In this document: positions 1 through 12,700 of the stretch, piece by piece
Layout of the letters: each line of letters opens with the position of its first letter
How positions within the stretch are numbered: the first letter of the stretch is position 1
Assembly: GCA_025094145.1 (NCBI GenBank)
Contig: JALLLS010000117.1
Location: forward strand, 20,570 to 84,569
Reading direction: 5' to 3'
Length of the DNA stretch: 64,000 nt
From: Spinellus fusiger
Taxonomy: Eukaryota; Mucoromycota; Mucoromycetes; Mucorales; Phycomycetaceae
Position numbers and translations under genes: made by a program
The notes under the pieces: model-generated
Told to the model about the DNA's origin: nothing
The model's database searches: none
The model's input: only the letters and a program-made list of their open reading frames with translations

Positions 1-135
1 CACATTTATACATCTATACATTTATCTATACATCTATATATACATCTATACATCTATATATACATACACAAATACACAAATACACAAATACATAAATACA
101 TAAATACATAAATACACATTTATACATATAGAAAC
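1..135. repeat. Low-complexity CATxTATA / ATACAxAA repeat
   Basis: The first 135 bases are imprecise short tandem repeats, first CATCTATATATA-like units and then AATACACAAATACATA-like units. The tract lies upstream of the first kinase gene. No coding potential is seen. Confidence 0.8.
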
Positions 136-420
136 ACCTCATTACACCTACATTTGCCCATACTCACATACACTGTCTCTCATTCTCTTGCTATCCAATG
201 CTTTTGGCTCTCTCATCATTCCCTTTCTCCTCTTCTTTCTCCCCTTTCCCCCTGTCTTTTCTTGTTCATGTTTAATTGGTCTGCACTTTATTTTTACCAC
301 TGCCCTCTCCCCCCTCTCCCCCTTCTTACTCTCCCTTGGCCGTTTATGAACGCCGAATGCCTATAAATTAAGATCAATTTCTTGCTTTTGTTATCTTCAT
401 TCCCTTACTCTCTTACTTCA

Positions 421-1732
421 ATGGCTCCAGCACAACCAACACTCTTACCCAAAGGCACCTTTATAGACAATTATGAGATTGTAGATACACTAGGCACAGG
501 TGGCTATGGGCAAGTCTATCTTGGAAGACACCTTAAAGACCCCAGCAAGCAAATTGCTATCAAGTCACTTCAGCACTCGATGATGGACGAACGTCAAAAA
601 TCATTTTTACGTACCGAAATTTCTCTTCATGCTCGCTTATCGGGACATGGTCATATTGTGAAACTTGACAGAATAGTTCGAGAGTGTGATTGGACTCATG
701 TGATGCTCGAGTGTGGTCTCGAGGGGGATCTATTTGAGGCCATTACAGAGCGCAACATGTATGCAGGCAACCATTCATTGATCCGAAAAGTCTTTCTACA
801 ACTGCTCGATGCTGTCAGCTACTGCCATGCTAAAGGTGTCTATCATAGAGACATTAAGCCCGAGAATATTCTTATTTTTGATGGTGGACGTACGATTAAA
901 CTGGCTGATTTTGGGTTAGCTACTACAGACACAATCTCAAAAGACTATGGATGTGGAAGCACATTTTATTTCTCACCAGGTAAGACTCGGAATGAACCAA
1001 ATATAGATAGATGGGTATATTCATAGAGGGCCAACAAGCAAGAAACCCGCTACTTTCTTTTATATATATATATTCTTTTTGTTATTGTTATGCATCTATT
1101 CTATTTATATTTGAAGTATCCTAATGTCTCCCGTGTCATCTTTAGAGTGCCAAGGTGAACTTGCTCGTGACTCAACCCGAGTGGGCTATGCCACTGCCTC
1201 CAACGATGTATGGGCACTGGGAGTTATTCTTATCAACCTGGCAACAGGCAGAAATGCATGGCGTTTAGCTTCTTTGAAAGACGATTCGTTCCGTGCTTAC
1301 CTCTCTGACCCCGACTTCCTTCTCAAGATCCTTCCTATTTCTCGGGAATTATCAAGAATATTAAAACGTATCTTGTGTGTTGACCCTATGCGACGCATTT
1401 GCTTAGACGAGTTAAGAGAGAGAATTGAGCGTTGTAAATTCTTCACTCGTACAGCTGAGGTGGATGCCTATGAAAAACAGCAAGACAAAGAAGCAACAAT
1501 GCGCCGTATGCGCCTATTTGGAACCCTCCAGCCTAAGAAACACTCTCCTACCACTACCTTGCCTCCATCACCACCCTCTACTCCCTGTGCCTATCGGTCA
1601 AGATCACCTATAGATCCTTCTAAATCTTCCGTCTTCAGTCCTCCTTCAAGTCCACACACAGCAACAGCAGAGAATCGAACCTGCAGTGTTACTGACAAGC
1701 TTCTGACTGGACTGGCTACGCTTGTTGTGTAA
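421..1732 (+). CDS. Ser/Thr protein kinase, Ran1/Ksp1/Vhs1-like
   Basis: Two-exon gene, exons 421-979 and 1146-1732, encoding 381 residues. The 166-nt intron has GTAAGA at the donor and TTTAG at the acceptor, and the split codon rebuilds the SPE motif. The protein is nearly all kinase domain. It shows a glycine loop GTGGYG (about residues 25-30), catalytic lysine in AIK (48), YHRDIKPEN (about 141-149) and LADFGLA (161-167), followed by an activation-segment SPE. The C-lobe (NDVWALGVILINLATGRNAW) and the helix ending in RILCVDPMRR resemble fungal Ran1/Pat1, Ksp1 and Sks1/Vhs1 kinases, which act in nutrient, meiosis and TOR-linked signalling; that assignment is by resemblance only. The tail of about 75 residues is Ser/Pro-rich (PPSPPSTP-like) and probably disordered. 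An in-frame ATG lies upstream at 382, but 421 is preferred because it begins just before the domain. All catalytic residues are present. Confidence 0.85.
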
Positions 1733-2775
1733 ATTGTCATGTACATAACCTTTATCCTCTATTTTTGAATTCATCCAGAGAGCCTTTATTTTCCTTCACA
1801 GAAAAGCAACATCGATACCAACACTACCAACAATGAGAATGCCCAAAGCGAAAACAAAAACAAAAAGATGGAAAAGAACTTGTCGAGTTTTTCTCTTTTT
1901 TTTTCTCTTTTTTTTTCTCTTTCACTATGTCTCTCACTTTATCGTTATATACACATCTCTTCTTTTTCTTCTTCACTCGTGTTTTGATAAGGTTGATCTT
2001 TGTCGTATGTATACCAGTATTTTCTGTTCTTTATCCCACGAGTCTTTATTTCGAGCATGTCTTGACATTTGCTCTCATTTGCTCTGTTTTGTTTATACAC
2101 TCTTATGCCCTCTTTTTCATGTATCTCTTCTATTTTGTTTTGTTTTATAGTTTTCATATGATTATCCTCTCTCTCTCTTTCTTATCCATCATAAATGCCA
2201 TTGTTTACCATAGTATATCACCACATTTTGGGTGACCATTCATTCTTTGTATCCTTGCTGTTTTTTATGCACAATTCAATGTGTTTGCTTTGCTTTGTCT
2301 CTCTTTATTTGCATATTTATTTTTTAAAATTGGTAGTGTCTACAGTTTCATTTTTGTTTGTCATTGCATAAATATCAATCTTACCCCAATCTTACATTCA
2401 AAATTAGTGTCCATAGAACTTGTGCTCCTCATTTGCTTTAGGAAAATAAGCACAAGGATAGAGACAAGATGTGATAATATTAACAATAACAATAATGGGA
2501 TAGTCTACGCTACATTTATCTTAGTATGTAGTTTGAGAAAGAAATAAAGAAGAAGAAAAGAGAAGAAAACACCTTACATATACCTACACCTCATGCCAAT
2601 CTTTGTCTTATGGACGTGTGCAGTGACTTTATGCAACATCTCATTTGACCACTTCTAATGTCTTGGCAATAAAGACAAGAGTTTATTCTAGATAAGATCC
2701 CACCTTTTATTTTTTGATTCCAAGGCAGTCCTTTGCGAGGGATGAGTAAGTAGACACAGTTCAACTATTATTATT

Positions 2776-2876
2776 AAATATAAGAATATAAATATAAATA
2801 TAAATATATAAATATAAATATAAATATAAATATAAATATAAATATAAATATAAATATAAATATAAATATAAATATA
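2776..2876. repeat. (AATATA)n hexanucleotide microsatellite
   Basis: About 100 bp of nearly perfect AATATA repeats with one phase slip near 2806. Confidence 0.95.
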
Positions 2877-3136
2877 ACATTTCTTTATTTGTTCTAATGT
2901 ATAAGCTACATATCAGTCAGAGGGATATCGATTCATCATTCAAAACCATCCAAAACCAAGAAAGAACATTTTCATTGTATTTGCAACTAGAACTACCTGG
3001 TAGCATTGAATGATTCTTCATACCTAAAAGAAGAAGAGAATACATCCAGTTTATACTAGATATACTAGATATACTAGTCCTACCATGACTGCATTTACAT
3101 CAATATACGGATATATATCTTTTTCTTCTTCTTTTA

Positions 3137-3640
3137 TCAGCTGCCCTGGATCTCTTCTTGAACTACAGGTGGAAGGATGTACCTTTTAAGCATCAAGTGC
3201 CAAACATAGACCAAGGCTGATTTGTCTACCCTATAAGAAATGCCATGAAAAGAGAAGAATAAATAAGAACATCTCAACGACAGTAATAGAAATGAACAAA
3301 TAATATCAATTAAGGTTCATGTTACCGAGAAAAAGAAAAAGAAAAAGAAAAAACAGCAGCAACAGTAATATTGAGAATATTTCTATAGGAAAATAAATAA
3401 ATAGAAAGAAAACAAAAAGTGTCTGTTTTTTGCACATAGAGTATGATAAAAGATGAGGAATAAAATGTCCATTCATTCGGTGGGTCCCTTCTTCTTCTTC
3501 ATGATGAACGTAAAAGGTCTTTTTATTTTATTATTTCTATTCACTTTTTCTTCAATGACCCTCTCATGGACTCACCTGCCTACCAAAGGAGTACCCCTTT
3601 GCGTGGTGGTTAAATGAACACATAGACTAAAGACTATAAG
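3137..3640 (-). other. Possible small two-exon gene, unrecognised
   Basis: On the minus strand, 3230-3137 reads as an open segment of about 30 codons containing VDKSALVYVWHLMLKRYILP and ending in TGA. It is preceded by a good acceptor (TTTCTTATAG). A consensus donor (CAG|GTGAGT) lies at 3576/3575, about 345 nt upstream, after an open segment ending TTTQRGTPLVGR. The two segments join in frame. I cannot identify a start codon for this frame or recognise the product. It could be the end of a small mitochondrial-type protein or a chance match. Confidence 0.2.
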
Positions 3641-3803
3641 ACTATACACTTGGTGTCAAAGGAAGCTGACTCGAATCTTCATATAAAATACATTGACTGA
3701 CGGACAAACTTATTCATAACAGGAAAGATGCCTGATGCACAACCTGTTCTCACCAAAGAACATAAGACGGTATCTCTGAATTAAATCTTGTTGGATTCTC
3801 TTT

Positions 3804-3886
3804 TTTATTTATTTATCTATTTATTTATCTATTTATTTATTTATTCATTTATTTATTTATTCATTTATTTATTTATTCATTTATTA
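3804..3886. repeat. (ATTT)n / ATTTATTTATCT microsatellite
   Basis: About 80 bp of ATTT-based tandem repeats with regular ATCT and ATTC variants. Confidence 0.9.
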
Positions 3887-5548
3887 CAAAAGCATTCAGA
3901 ATCCAGGCTCAGTTGCAAGAGTCAGTAACAATGCACTGCATTCAATGGAAATAGAGCAGAACCCTATTGACTGGAAAAGATAGTAGAATCTTGGTTGTAA
4001 CAAAAAAAAGGGAGGGGGGTGACATGTTAGTCATCTTTCAGTGGCTGCAGGAAATGCTTCTATATTCATCTATTTGTTCATCTATTTATTTGTTTATATT
4101 AATAACGCACGGGCATCTTTCAAAAGATCAGTCTTTTATGGATGAGGTTTGAACAGTGATTGTTCCTTTTCTCTTTTATTTTTTATTTTTTATTTCTCTT
4201 TTTGTCCATCTCATATCTCATAGTTACTTTCTATCTATCTTGGTAATGTTTGTCTTTGAAAGGTGTTCAAGAGACAGTGTCCAATGTCACACTAGTGAAT
4301 AGCCTGCATGGCCAAAAGAAAGAAAAGAAAAGAAAAGAAAGAAAAAAGGCCTGTCCTTGGGATGGCTTCATCTGGTTCACCTTCCATATCAGCACTTGTA
4401 GACTGCAATGGATGTCTCTAGAACATTTTGAATGTCGTGTGGATATCTCTTGAGCACCTAGTGAGCACCTGTTGAATGGCAAGGGAAGGATGTCTGTAGT
4501 GCCCTATGATTGTATTTAGGAGTGGAAATGGATTGTATTTATGGTTTGGAAGGATATCTCCTTCTTGAGGCTGCCAACCACCTCATTTTCAGTTAAATGA
4601 ACCATTGTTTCTTTGGGTGGCTTGTTCTGAATGCGATCCTACAAGGCACTCCTCTTCTTCTCCCCATGAATGACAAGAGAAGGATGTCTGTGATGCCCTA
4701 TGATTTTATAAGCTATCAATGATGTGATAGACTGTAGCAACAAAGAATGCACTAACATGGGTCGGATGCTCAACTCTTGTATTTATTTTTATTTTTATCA
4801 CTGCATGTTATCCGTTGTGCCATGGGTAATACAAATATTTGTTCAACAGCGGTACCAATGTCGCCATAGAGAATCGATTGACTTGGTTTTAAAGAGAGTC
4901 CGTTCCATCCACACCAACACTGATCTACAGTCAGTGAATTTTGCTTGACAAGGGCATAGTGGTGCTATTTTCTCTCTCTTTCTTTCTCTGTCTTTTGTCC
5001 TTTTATTTGACAAGGAGGAGGATGAAGAATAAGAACAATGATAAGAACAAAAATAAGAATGGACTCAGTTGCAGTCTATGGAGTAGGTGGAAGTGGATCT
5101 AGGATCAAGCCAATCTTCTCATTTCTATTACTATTTCTATTTCTTTGGTCAATGCATGGGGCCTATAAAAATACTTATTTTCCTTGGTGAGAAGGAATAT
5201 GTCATTGGAACAGGTCTATTTTCTCAAGAAAAGAACAGAATTTTCTTTGCCTTATTCACCTACCCATTCATCTTCTCATTTTAAATCTACTCACTCACTC
5301 CCCACTGGAGTCAAAGAAAGTCAACAAATGAAGTGTTACACTCCACTCTAGAATGAAACTCCACTCCACACTCACTGGCACTCAGACTACGAAATGAGTT
5401 ATATAAAAGCAGAAATAGAATATAAAAAGAAAAAAGAATAGATGAGAATGGAACAAGTGCCACGCTTTCATTGCCCTTCTACACGTGTCAACTCTGGGCT
5501 TGACCCACTCACCTTGTCTCTATTCACACCACACCCACTCTTTCTACT

Positions 5549-5641
5549 CTATCATAGTAGATTATAGTAAATTATAGTAGATTATAGTAAATTATAGTAG
5601 ATTATAGTAGATTATAGTAGATTATAGTAGATTATAGTAAA
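5549..5641. repeat. Tandem repeat, TAGTAGATTA / TAGTAAATTA units
   Basis: A run of about nine 10-bp units alternating TAGTAGATTA and TAGTAAATTA. It is non-coding. Confidence 0.9.
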
Positions 5642-6279
5642 TACAAATAGGACAATGAATTCACACTTCTATATTTATTTCCTTGTTCTTGGTGATGGAC
5701 ACAGAAAAGCAAGTCTTGGCTCCATCGACCCATAAAATAGTAGGTGGGCGAACAGACTTTTGTGACATGCCATACTGAGAAACAGAGCCGCCCTTTCCCT
5801 ACCAGCCAATCACCCTGTCTGTTTCCCCACACTAAAGTAAGGAGGCCTTTTCGTGTGACTTGAGAATGGCATGAGAAGTGTATCCTCTTTGGTCGAGAAA
5901 ATGAAAATGAGAATAAATAAAGTTCTGTCCAATCATTGTGCTCTCTACTGTCTTTTTGCTTGTCTTTGTTCCTGCCAGTGGTGTAGTTGACTCGAGTGTC
6001 TTTTTTCTGGTAGGCACCCACCTATCTACACTTGCTGGCAGATCCAGACGGGCACAAAGGTGTCTTTCATTGAATGGATCGCAGTCACTTGTTCTTATAA
6101 GAAAGAGATGCACTGGATGAGCATGAAAACACCATGAACTGCGGAGGGTCGGTCACTAGACACACGTGAAGACAAGAAGAAATAAGTGTGGATGTAAGTG
6201 GATCACATGATTCTATCCAAATAGAGTCGAACGTCGACCTACAAAATACAAAAATAGACACTGACAATAAGAGTTTACT

Positions 6280-6422
6280 TTTTTTTTTTCTCTTTTTCTT
6301 TTCCTTTTTCTTTTCCTTTTTCTTCTCTTCTTTTTCTTCTCTCTCTTTTATATCAGTCTGTCTGTCAGTCTGTCTGTCAGTCAGTCTGTTTTTCGATTGA
6401 TCTGTCAGTCTGTCCATCCGTC
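6280..6422. repeat. Pyrimidine tract followed by GTCTGTCA repeats
   Basis: A T/C-rich tract (about 6280-6350) is followed by TCAGTCTGTCTG-type tandem repeats up to about 6420. It lies about 90 bp upstream of the histidine-phosphatase start codon, so it may overlap its promoter. Confidence 0.8.
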
Positions 6423-6512
6423 CATCTATAATAAGCCTCTTTTATATCTACATTTATACACAACTATCTACATTTATATACATTTATATACAACTGTATC
6501 ACTAATAAAAAG

Positions 6513-7670
6513 ATGACACCCACACCCACATCTGCATTTATTGTTCGTCATGGAGAGAGAATAGGTAAGCAACTGATAAGAGTGGCTGTGGATCAATCCA
6601 TTCTATCAACAAAATAAAAATAAAAGCAAGCCTAGAGAGAGGAGATTGGAAACTAATGACTATTCTCTTTATAATAACCATCCTCTTCTATCTGGAAATG
6701 GCTTAACAGATCATGTTGATAAACTATGGCAACCTGACCCAAGAGACGGTATTTGGAATCCGCCATTGTCTGCCAATGTAAGTCTCTTGGTGCAGTAGTA
6801 GGCCCCACACCACCGCACTCTATACCTTGGGCTGACCCATAGACACCTCTTTATTTCTCTATTTCTATATTTCTCTATTTCCCATAGGGCCATGAACAAG
6901 CACGCAAGACAGGCATCCATCTCATCCAAATGATGCAACAAAATAACCTATGCCCAGAAAAAGCCACCATTGTACTCTACACCTCCCCCTTCCAACGCTG
7001 TGTAGACACTGCCATTGGTATAGCCAAGGGAATGAGCGAAACCAACGACTGTAGGCCTCCTGTTCTCTGTCTCGAACTCGGCCTGGGAGAATGGATGTCG
7101 GACCACTTCTTTGACACCGTATGCCCTGCTCAAGCCATGATGGCTCGGCAGCAGGAGTCATTGGCTCGGCGACAGGCCTACACCTACACCGCAGCGGCTC
7201 GCCCCACCGCCCACATTGACTACACCAAAGCCCTTCCTCCCCTCACCATTGACTACAGCTACTCTTCCTCCCGCACTGAGTTTGATTTTCCTGAAGACTA
7301 TACAGACATGCTGGACAGATTCAACGACACACGCAAACGATGTCTGGAGCGTGGGTGCTTACCAAAAACAACAGCCTCCACCTCCTCTGGTCTTGTTGTT
7401 CCTGTGTTCATTACCCATGCGGTGGGCGTCAATGCTCTCTTGGACAGCTTCAGAAACAGAATGACCCGTCCCATCGAAGTCGGCTACTGTGCACTGACTC
7501 TTTTACATTCCAACACAATGGCCCCTCCACTGGACAGCAGCGACCAGAGTGATGCTGACCAGGATGAATTTGAATCGGAAATAGGGATGCCGGTGTTATC
7601 CGCTGCCTTTAAGCATCGCTGGACTGTAAGCAGTGGTGTTTCTAACCATCATTTGGAGCAGATGCTATGA
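6513..7670 (+). CDS. Histidine phosphatase superfamily (phosphoglycerate-mutase-like) protein
   Basis: Three-exon model: 6513-6564, 6638-6777 and 6888-7670, 324 residues. The first exon carries the catalytic IVRHGER motif (about residues 10-16), whose histidine is the phospho-acceptor in this superfamily. The second exon ends at NPPLSAN, and the third continues GHEQARKTG and then the conserved SPFQRCVDTA arginine region. The acid/base-type LELGLGEWMSD follows, and the second histidine sits in FITHAVGVN. The layout fits the fungal PGM-like branch related to UBASH3/Sts phosphatases rather than glycolytic PGM. The substrate cannot be inferred. Phases match at both introns (phase 1, then phase 0). 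The exact 5' edge of exon 2 (acceptor at 6636-6637) is the least certain boundary, because other AGs lie within 7 nt. Confidence 0.8.
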
Positions 7671-8012
7671 AAGGGCTGTAGGATGCATTGTTGAGGCTGG
7701 CTATGTCCTCCCTTATTATTTCTTGTTATTAGTGTTCTTCTTTTTCTTCTTAGTCATTGTGTGTATAGTCTTGTTTCTTTCATTTATTCTCCCAAACCCT
7801 CATGTTCTTTTTCTTTTTCTTTTCTTTCATGTGTCAATGCTGGTCTAACGAGTGATGAATAAAAGTGATATAAAATAGAGAGAAAATGGTATTATTAGAA
7901 TAGGATAGACTAGGATAAGATAGACTAGGATAGAATAGAAACAAGTGTAAGACACAGCTGTGGTGGGTGGATACAGTGATCATTAGTGTATAAGTAGGTA
8001 TGGCTGTAAATG

Positions 8013-8301
8013 ATAGTAATGGTAATAATGGTAATAATGGTAATAGTAATGGTAATTGATAATGGTAATGGTAATTGATAATGGTAATTGATAATGGTAA
8101 TTGATAATGGTAATGGTAATTGATAGTTAATAATTGATAATGGTAATTGATAATGGTAATTGATAATTGATAATTGATAATTGATAATGGTAATTGATAA
8201 TGGTAACAGTAATAGTAACAGTAACATTAATAGTAATAATAACACTAATAATAACAGCAATAATAATATCAGTAATAACACTAATAATATCAGCAATAAT
8301 A
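8013..8301. repeat. Compound satellite: GGTAAT, ATTGATAATGGTA, AACACTAATAATA
   Basis: About 290 bp of related trinucleotide- and hexanucleotide-like units in a fixed order: GGTAAT/GGTAATAAT, then TGATAATGGTAATTGATAA, then AACACTAATAATA/AATATCA. The same order of motifs recurs near 31.16-31.37 kb. Long open frames on either strand are artefacts of the repeat. Confidence 0.9.
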
Positions 8302-8379
8302 AAGAATAGCCTACAACTTCTCTATGCTCAGTGTGCTATCCTAGAGCATACAACACACAAGGGGAAGAACCCTCCTTTT

Positions 8380-9752
8380 CTAAGATGCACTGCTGGCTGC
8401 ACTCTTGTCTTTCATATGAAAATCACTCATCATATGCGAAACCAAAGAAATGGAACTCTCTAATAATATGTCATGCGCAGTGTTGGTAGGAATGAACATG
8501 CTTGTATGTGCAGTCACTTCTGAAGAAGCATTCGACATCACAGGAATAAACAGATGACGCGTGTCCTGGGGAGGCACAGCAATGAAGCTGCGGATAGAAC
8601 TACTATCAGAAGGAATCTGTGGGTGGTCTCTGGAGATGAGTCCCGGGAAAAGAGAAGAGCAAGTTGACTGTAGATGAACTTACCTGGACATAGAAGCATC
8701 TGAACATAACATTCTCCAGTCTAGCAAGACAGTGGACTCTAGAGCACAGCACAAGAACATCAGCGGCTCATCTCTCTGAAAGACTCTCTACTGATGCATG
8801 CAGCAGTAGATGGATCAAAAGGGACATGTCAGTTACCTCTTCTCCAAGACATCCTTATTAGCGAGAATGCTGACAAATTCAAGTTGGTCATACAGTTGCT
8901 GAAGACCACTGGAGAGAGTGTCTCGGTGCATATACGCAGCTGTCCCCACAACAGCCGCACCCACAACACCCGCAAACAGTCCCCAGGAAGATCGCACCAT
9001 TGTAGGCTTGGGAAGATACGACACTTGTCTTGCTGTGTCTTGTGGTGTTTGTCCTTGCCATAGCCGACTCACCTGGTCAGCATAGCCAGTGACTTTGGAT
9101 GTCATGTAGTGGACATTGACAGAGTAGAAGGGTGTGTCGTAGGCAATAAATCCTATAATACAGCCTCCTCGGAGTGGATCATCCGTGCGTTGATGTATCT
9201 CAAAAATAGACTCTGTGCCTTGATATAGATAGAGGCTTTGTTAGGCATGCATGTCTATAGTATCCATGGTGTCTATGGTGTCTATGGTGTCTATGGTGTC
9301 TATGGTGTCCATAGTGTCTATAGTATCTATGGGTTACTTACATACAATACCACCCATGGAATGACCCAATAAAATGGCCATCAGCTTGCTTTTGTCTCCT
9401 CTCTTTTCTGCTTCTTGTTGTCGCTGGGCTATCTCCCCAATAAGCCATTGGGTGAAGGTACACACTGCCAGAGTGAAATGACTACACACCTAAGAATAAG
9501 ACATTGGAAATGACAGTCTCTCTCTATCCTAATAGACTACCCCATTGTTTTATAGCTTGGATAAACAATAGCGTCTACGTCCACTGCATGAGTATTAGTA
9601 AGAGAAGCTCGTATTGTATCAGGAAAACCCTATGCATAGAATAAGAATAGAATGAATGAATGAAAGAATTCTACCTTGAAACTGGTCTCTGAGCCCCTAA
9701 ACCCATGAACAAAGATGAGTAAGAGTCTGTCAGCATGCTGTGGTGGGTTCAT
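8380..9752 (-). CDS. Alpha/beta hydrolase (lipase-like, GHSMG serine)
   Basis: Six-exon minus-strand model: 9752-9675, 9629-9541, 9481-9342, 9218-8837, 8785-8684 and 8629-8380, 346 residues. Exon 1 encodes LLLIFVHGFRGSETSF, the oxyanion-loop HG motif. Exon 3 ends at ILLGHSMGGIV, where Ser (about residue 97) is the nucleophile. Later exons contain GGCIIGFIAYDTPFYSVN, a hydrophobic stretch (LFAGVVGAAVVGTAAY) that may be a membrane segment, and a C-terminal region with TRHLFIPVMSN and AHTSMF typical of this fungal hydrolase family. The substrate is unknown. The start at 9752 is chosen because it sits just before the conserved core; upstream in-frame sequence looks non-coding. Intron 3 (9219-9341) is filled with TATGGTGTC tandem repeats. 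The exon 4/5 junction required an unusual acceptor (8786) and is the weakest point. Confidence 0.75.
9260..9332. repeat. Intronic tandem repeat, TATGGTGTC (9 bp)
   Basis: About eight imperfect copies of TATGGTGTC/TATAGTGTC inside intron 3 of the hydrolase gene. Confidence 0.9.
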
Positions 9753-12700
9753 GTTGTAGACTGTAGACTGTAGTGGAGTAGAATGTCTGTAGTTTAATCT
9801 CTTTGGTCCAGTCACACAATGTCCCGGGCTCTGTTGATGGCTTACTGTTCTCTGAATGGGCAAAAGTACTTGTATTACCTGACCAGATTTGAATAGACTT
9901 AATGGGTAGGACACTAAACTAACTTGTATGCTTATGCAGTGTGGCTATAGGCCTATGCCCACTGATCTGTCCTTCTCCTCCCATTCTTGTTTATGTACTC
10001 ATCCACACAGAGAAGAATAGGATGCACCCATCATTCCATAACATGATACCTTCTCTTTATAGATGAGATTCAATACAGTCCTGAATCCTAAACTGTAGGA
10101 GACACGGATCAGAGGAGTAAAGAGAGAAATCATCTTGTTTAATTTGTTAAACCATTTCTTTGTCAAAAAAGAAAAAAAAAAGAAAAAAAAAGGTAAATTA
10201 AAGTTATATTATTCTATTCATTCTTGCACTTGCCAATAAATACACAAACACAACAGGCAATTTTATTTGAGAAGATGACTTGTATCTCTGTCCCCTTCTG
10301 TCATGGAGGCTGATACAGATAAGTCCAAGCCATCTATCACCACAAAAGTCATTTGGAAAATTACGTCGGTTGGGACTCTAAACCTGTTAAAGTTTGTGGT
10401 TTTCCCATCTCAGCTGTGGTACTCTTCTACTTTAGACTTTGTCCGCTCTCTTTGTCTCACTCTCTCTCTCGCTCTCTCTCTCTCTTTTTCTTTTTTCTTT
10501 TGCATAACAGAAAAGAACATAAAGGAAATAGGTGTCCTTTATTCATTCATTCATTCATTCAATAAAGAACAAAGACACACATGGCTCCATCTTTGTAGCA
10601 GATAGAAAGGGAGATGTTAGTAAAGGAGAAGAGTTCATTGTCTTTCAACGTAACGTGCACAGAGAGTCTGCCTACTAACTTGGGACAAAGTGTTCTCAAT
10701 AGGAAGCGTTGAATCTTTAATTATTAGAGGTACTCCCCAAAGAGAGTCTATTCCTATTTCTTATTTTTATGTTCAGATGTTCAGAACCCAATGACTTAAG
10801 AAATGAGTAGAGAATAGATTGGTTTCCAGGAAATGTAAACTCATGTCTCTGTGGGAAATGCATATAACAAAAAGGAGAGAGAAGGGGAACTTCACTCCAA
10901 TGGCCTAGAGTAGTGGGCAGGTTCTTGAAGTCCATGCATGCTACTCTCTTTGGCTAATCAATACATCAAAATCACCCTTTGTAAATCAGCCCAACAGTGC
11001 CACGTATTGCCCTTATAGCCCACAAGAGAATCATCCTTTCAGACTTGTACTAAGAGAAGAGTGTCTTGCTGCAATGAGAGATGCATTAGAGATGGATCAG
11101 AAAGGCGTCTGCTAGAGACTGAATGGCAAATAGAGGGACAGACTGGCTTCCAAGTTACAGTTTCAACTCCAATGCGAATCATAGTGTTTGTCTGCTTGGG
11201 GGTGGCCACAACTGCATTTGCTTTGGATCTTTTTATGGCTCTTGCTGCGTTTCATTCCATTTTTTTTTCCTTTTTTCAATTGCTCCATTCTTCAACCTTT
11301 TCCTGTTGTGTCTTCTGAAAGATTCTTAGTTTGTTTTCATTTCATTATCATTTGAATGACAGGAAGTAGTAGCCTTATAGGGAAATCAGAGATCAGTCAT
11401 AGAGAGGAAAGAAACACGCTTATTGAGACACACAAGAGAATTTTAGTGGTACTTGTCATTATTATAACATTGACTTTTTATTTAAGAAAAAGACGCAGTG
11501 GAAACTAGAATAGATAGACATTCTCTGCAGAACAAACATACAGCTCATTAGAATAAGTACATAAAAGGCCATTGAATAACAATAATACTGTCGTGTCCCA
11601 TTCTATGATCTTTGAGAGATGTATGCTAATATTATTTAAAGTGTATTTTGCAACACACGCTAGCACAGACCATGAGATCCACTCTACGGACACAGTTTAA
11701 AGTATTTTTTATTTTTATTTTTATTTTCGGATATTGAAGATGCTATTCACACATTGGGCCTGATAGCCATCCTATGAGTGCTTTTGGAATTTAAGGATAT
11801 ACATAGAAAACATTTCAAATACAAAAAAGAAACTTGGAGAAAGAATAAATTAATAAAGATAAGAGCACATAAAACCTCGAATAAGGAAAAAAAGAAAGAA
11901 AAAAAAGAAAGAGAATTCAGAACAAGACATCCAAAATAAAAATAACTGTCATCCTGTGGCAATCCGAAATTCAACAAGGAGATATTCAAGGTAACTCGGA
12001 CAATTATGAAAATAACTACAATTATACTATCAGCTTCTGGTTCTGCTAAACGGGTAAAGAGGGGGTGGTGGAGAATAGAACAAAGGATTCTTTTGTACTC
12101 TATGGCAATATTGATGTTCCCACTCAACACATACATTAGTTGCTTCAATGAGCAAGCTACCAGCTGATACTTTTAGCACAAAGTATTGGGTAAAAGTGGC
12201 TCAACCAATCACTTGCATCACCATTAACCAACTAGGCCAAACGTCTCGTCATTGAATAAAAGACTTCACTGTGCGCGGCAAAAGATTTAGACAGTAACCA
12301 CTCCACAGATACACCAGTCTACAAAGGACAGCTGCATAACAAGCATTCAATTTCCGAATCTTATTGCTTTATGTCTTTAAGATAACATAGACTATCAGAG
12401 GAATAATATCATGAGTAAGATGGCGTGGTATTCAATGATGAATGGAAATCTACAGAAGTGTCCCCTGGGTCAATAGTTCAATGAAGAGAGTCTTGAGAGT
12501 AATCAACATGTATCGTTATTGAAGTATCCTATCAAGAAAATCCGCTTATCATAATATATGTCTTTTTTAGTTTTAAGCTTTCTTTTTTCTTTTTCTTATT
12601 TAAAATACAAATAAAAAAGACTCTCTCGTGGCATGATGAATTTTCTTAGTATAAAAATAATACCTATACAAGATAAATTTAGCTTTTCCGTCAGTAGATC

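Larger units (their letters stand above)
1733..6512. other. Long intergenic region with microsatellites
   Basis: About 4.8 kb of AT-rich sequence with pyrimidine tracts and several simple repeats, listed separately. The open frames here are short and of low complexity (Phe/Leu/Ser runs from T/C-rich DNA) and I do not accept them as genes. One short stretch near 3.1-3.6 kb on the minus strand looks possibly coding and is listed on its own. Confidence 0.6.

Noticed and set aside
7925..8296. 123-codon Leu/Ile-rich open frame
   Set aside because: Product of the GGTAAT/TGATAA compound satellite.
9675..9914. Upstream extension of the hydrolase to a start near 9914
   Set aside because: The added residues show no conservation, and the frame appears open by chance. 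ATG 9752 lies directly before the conserved hydrolase core.
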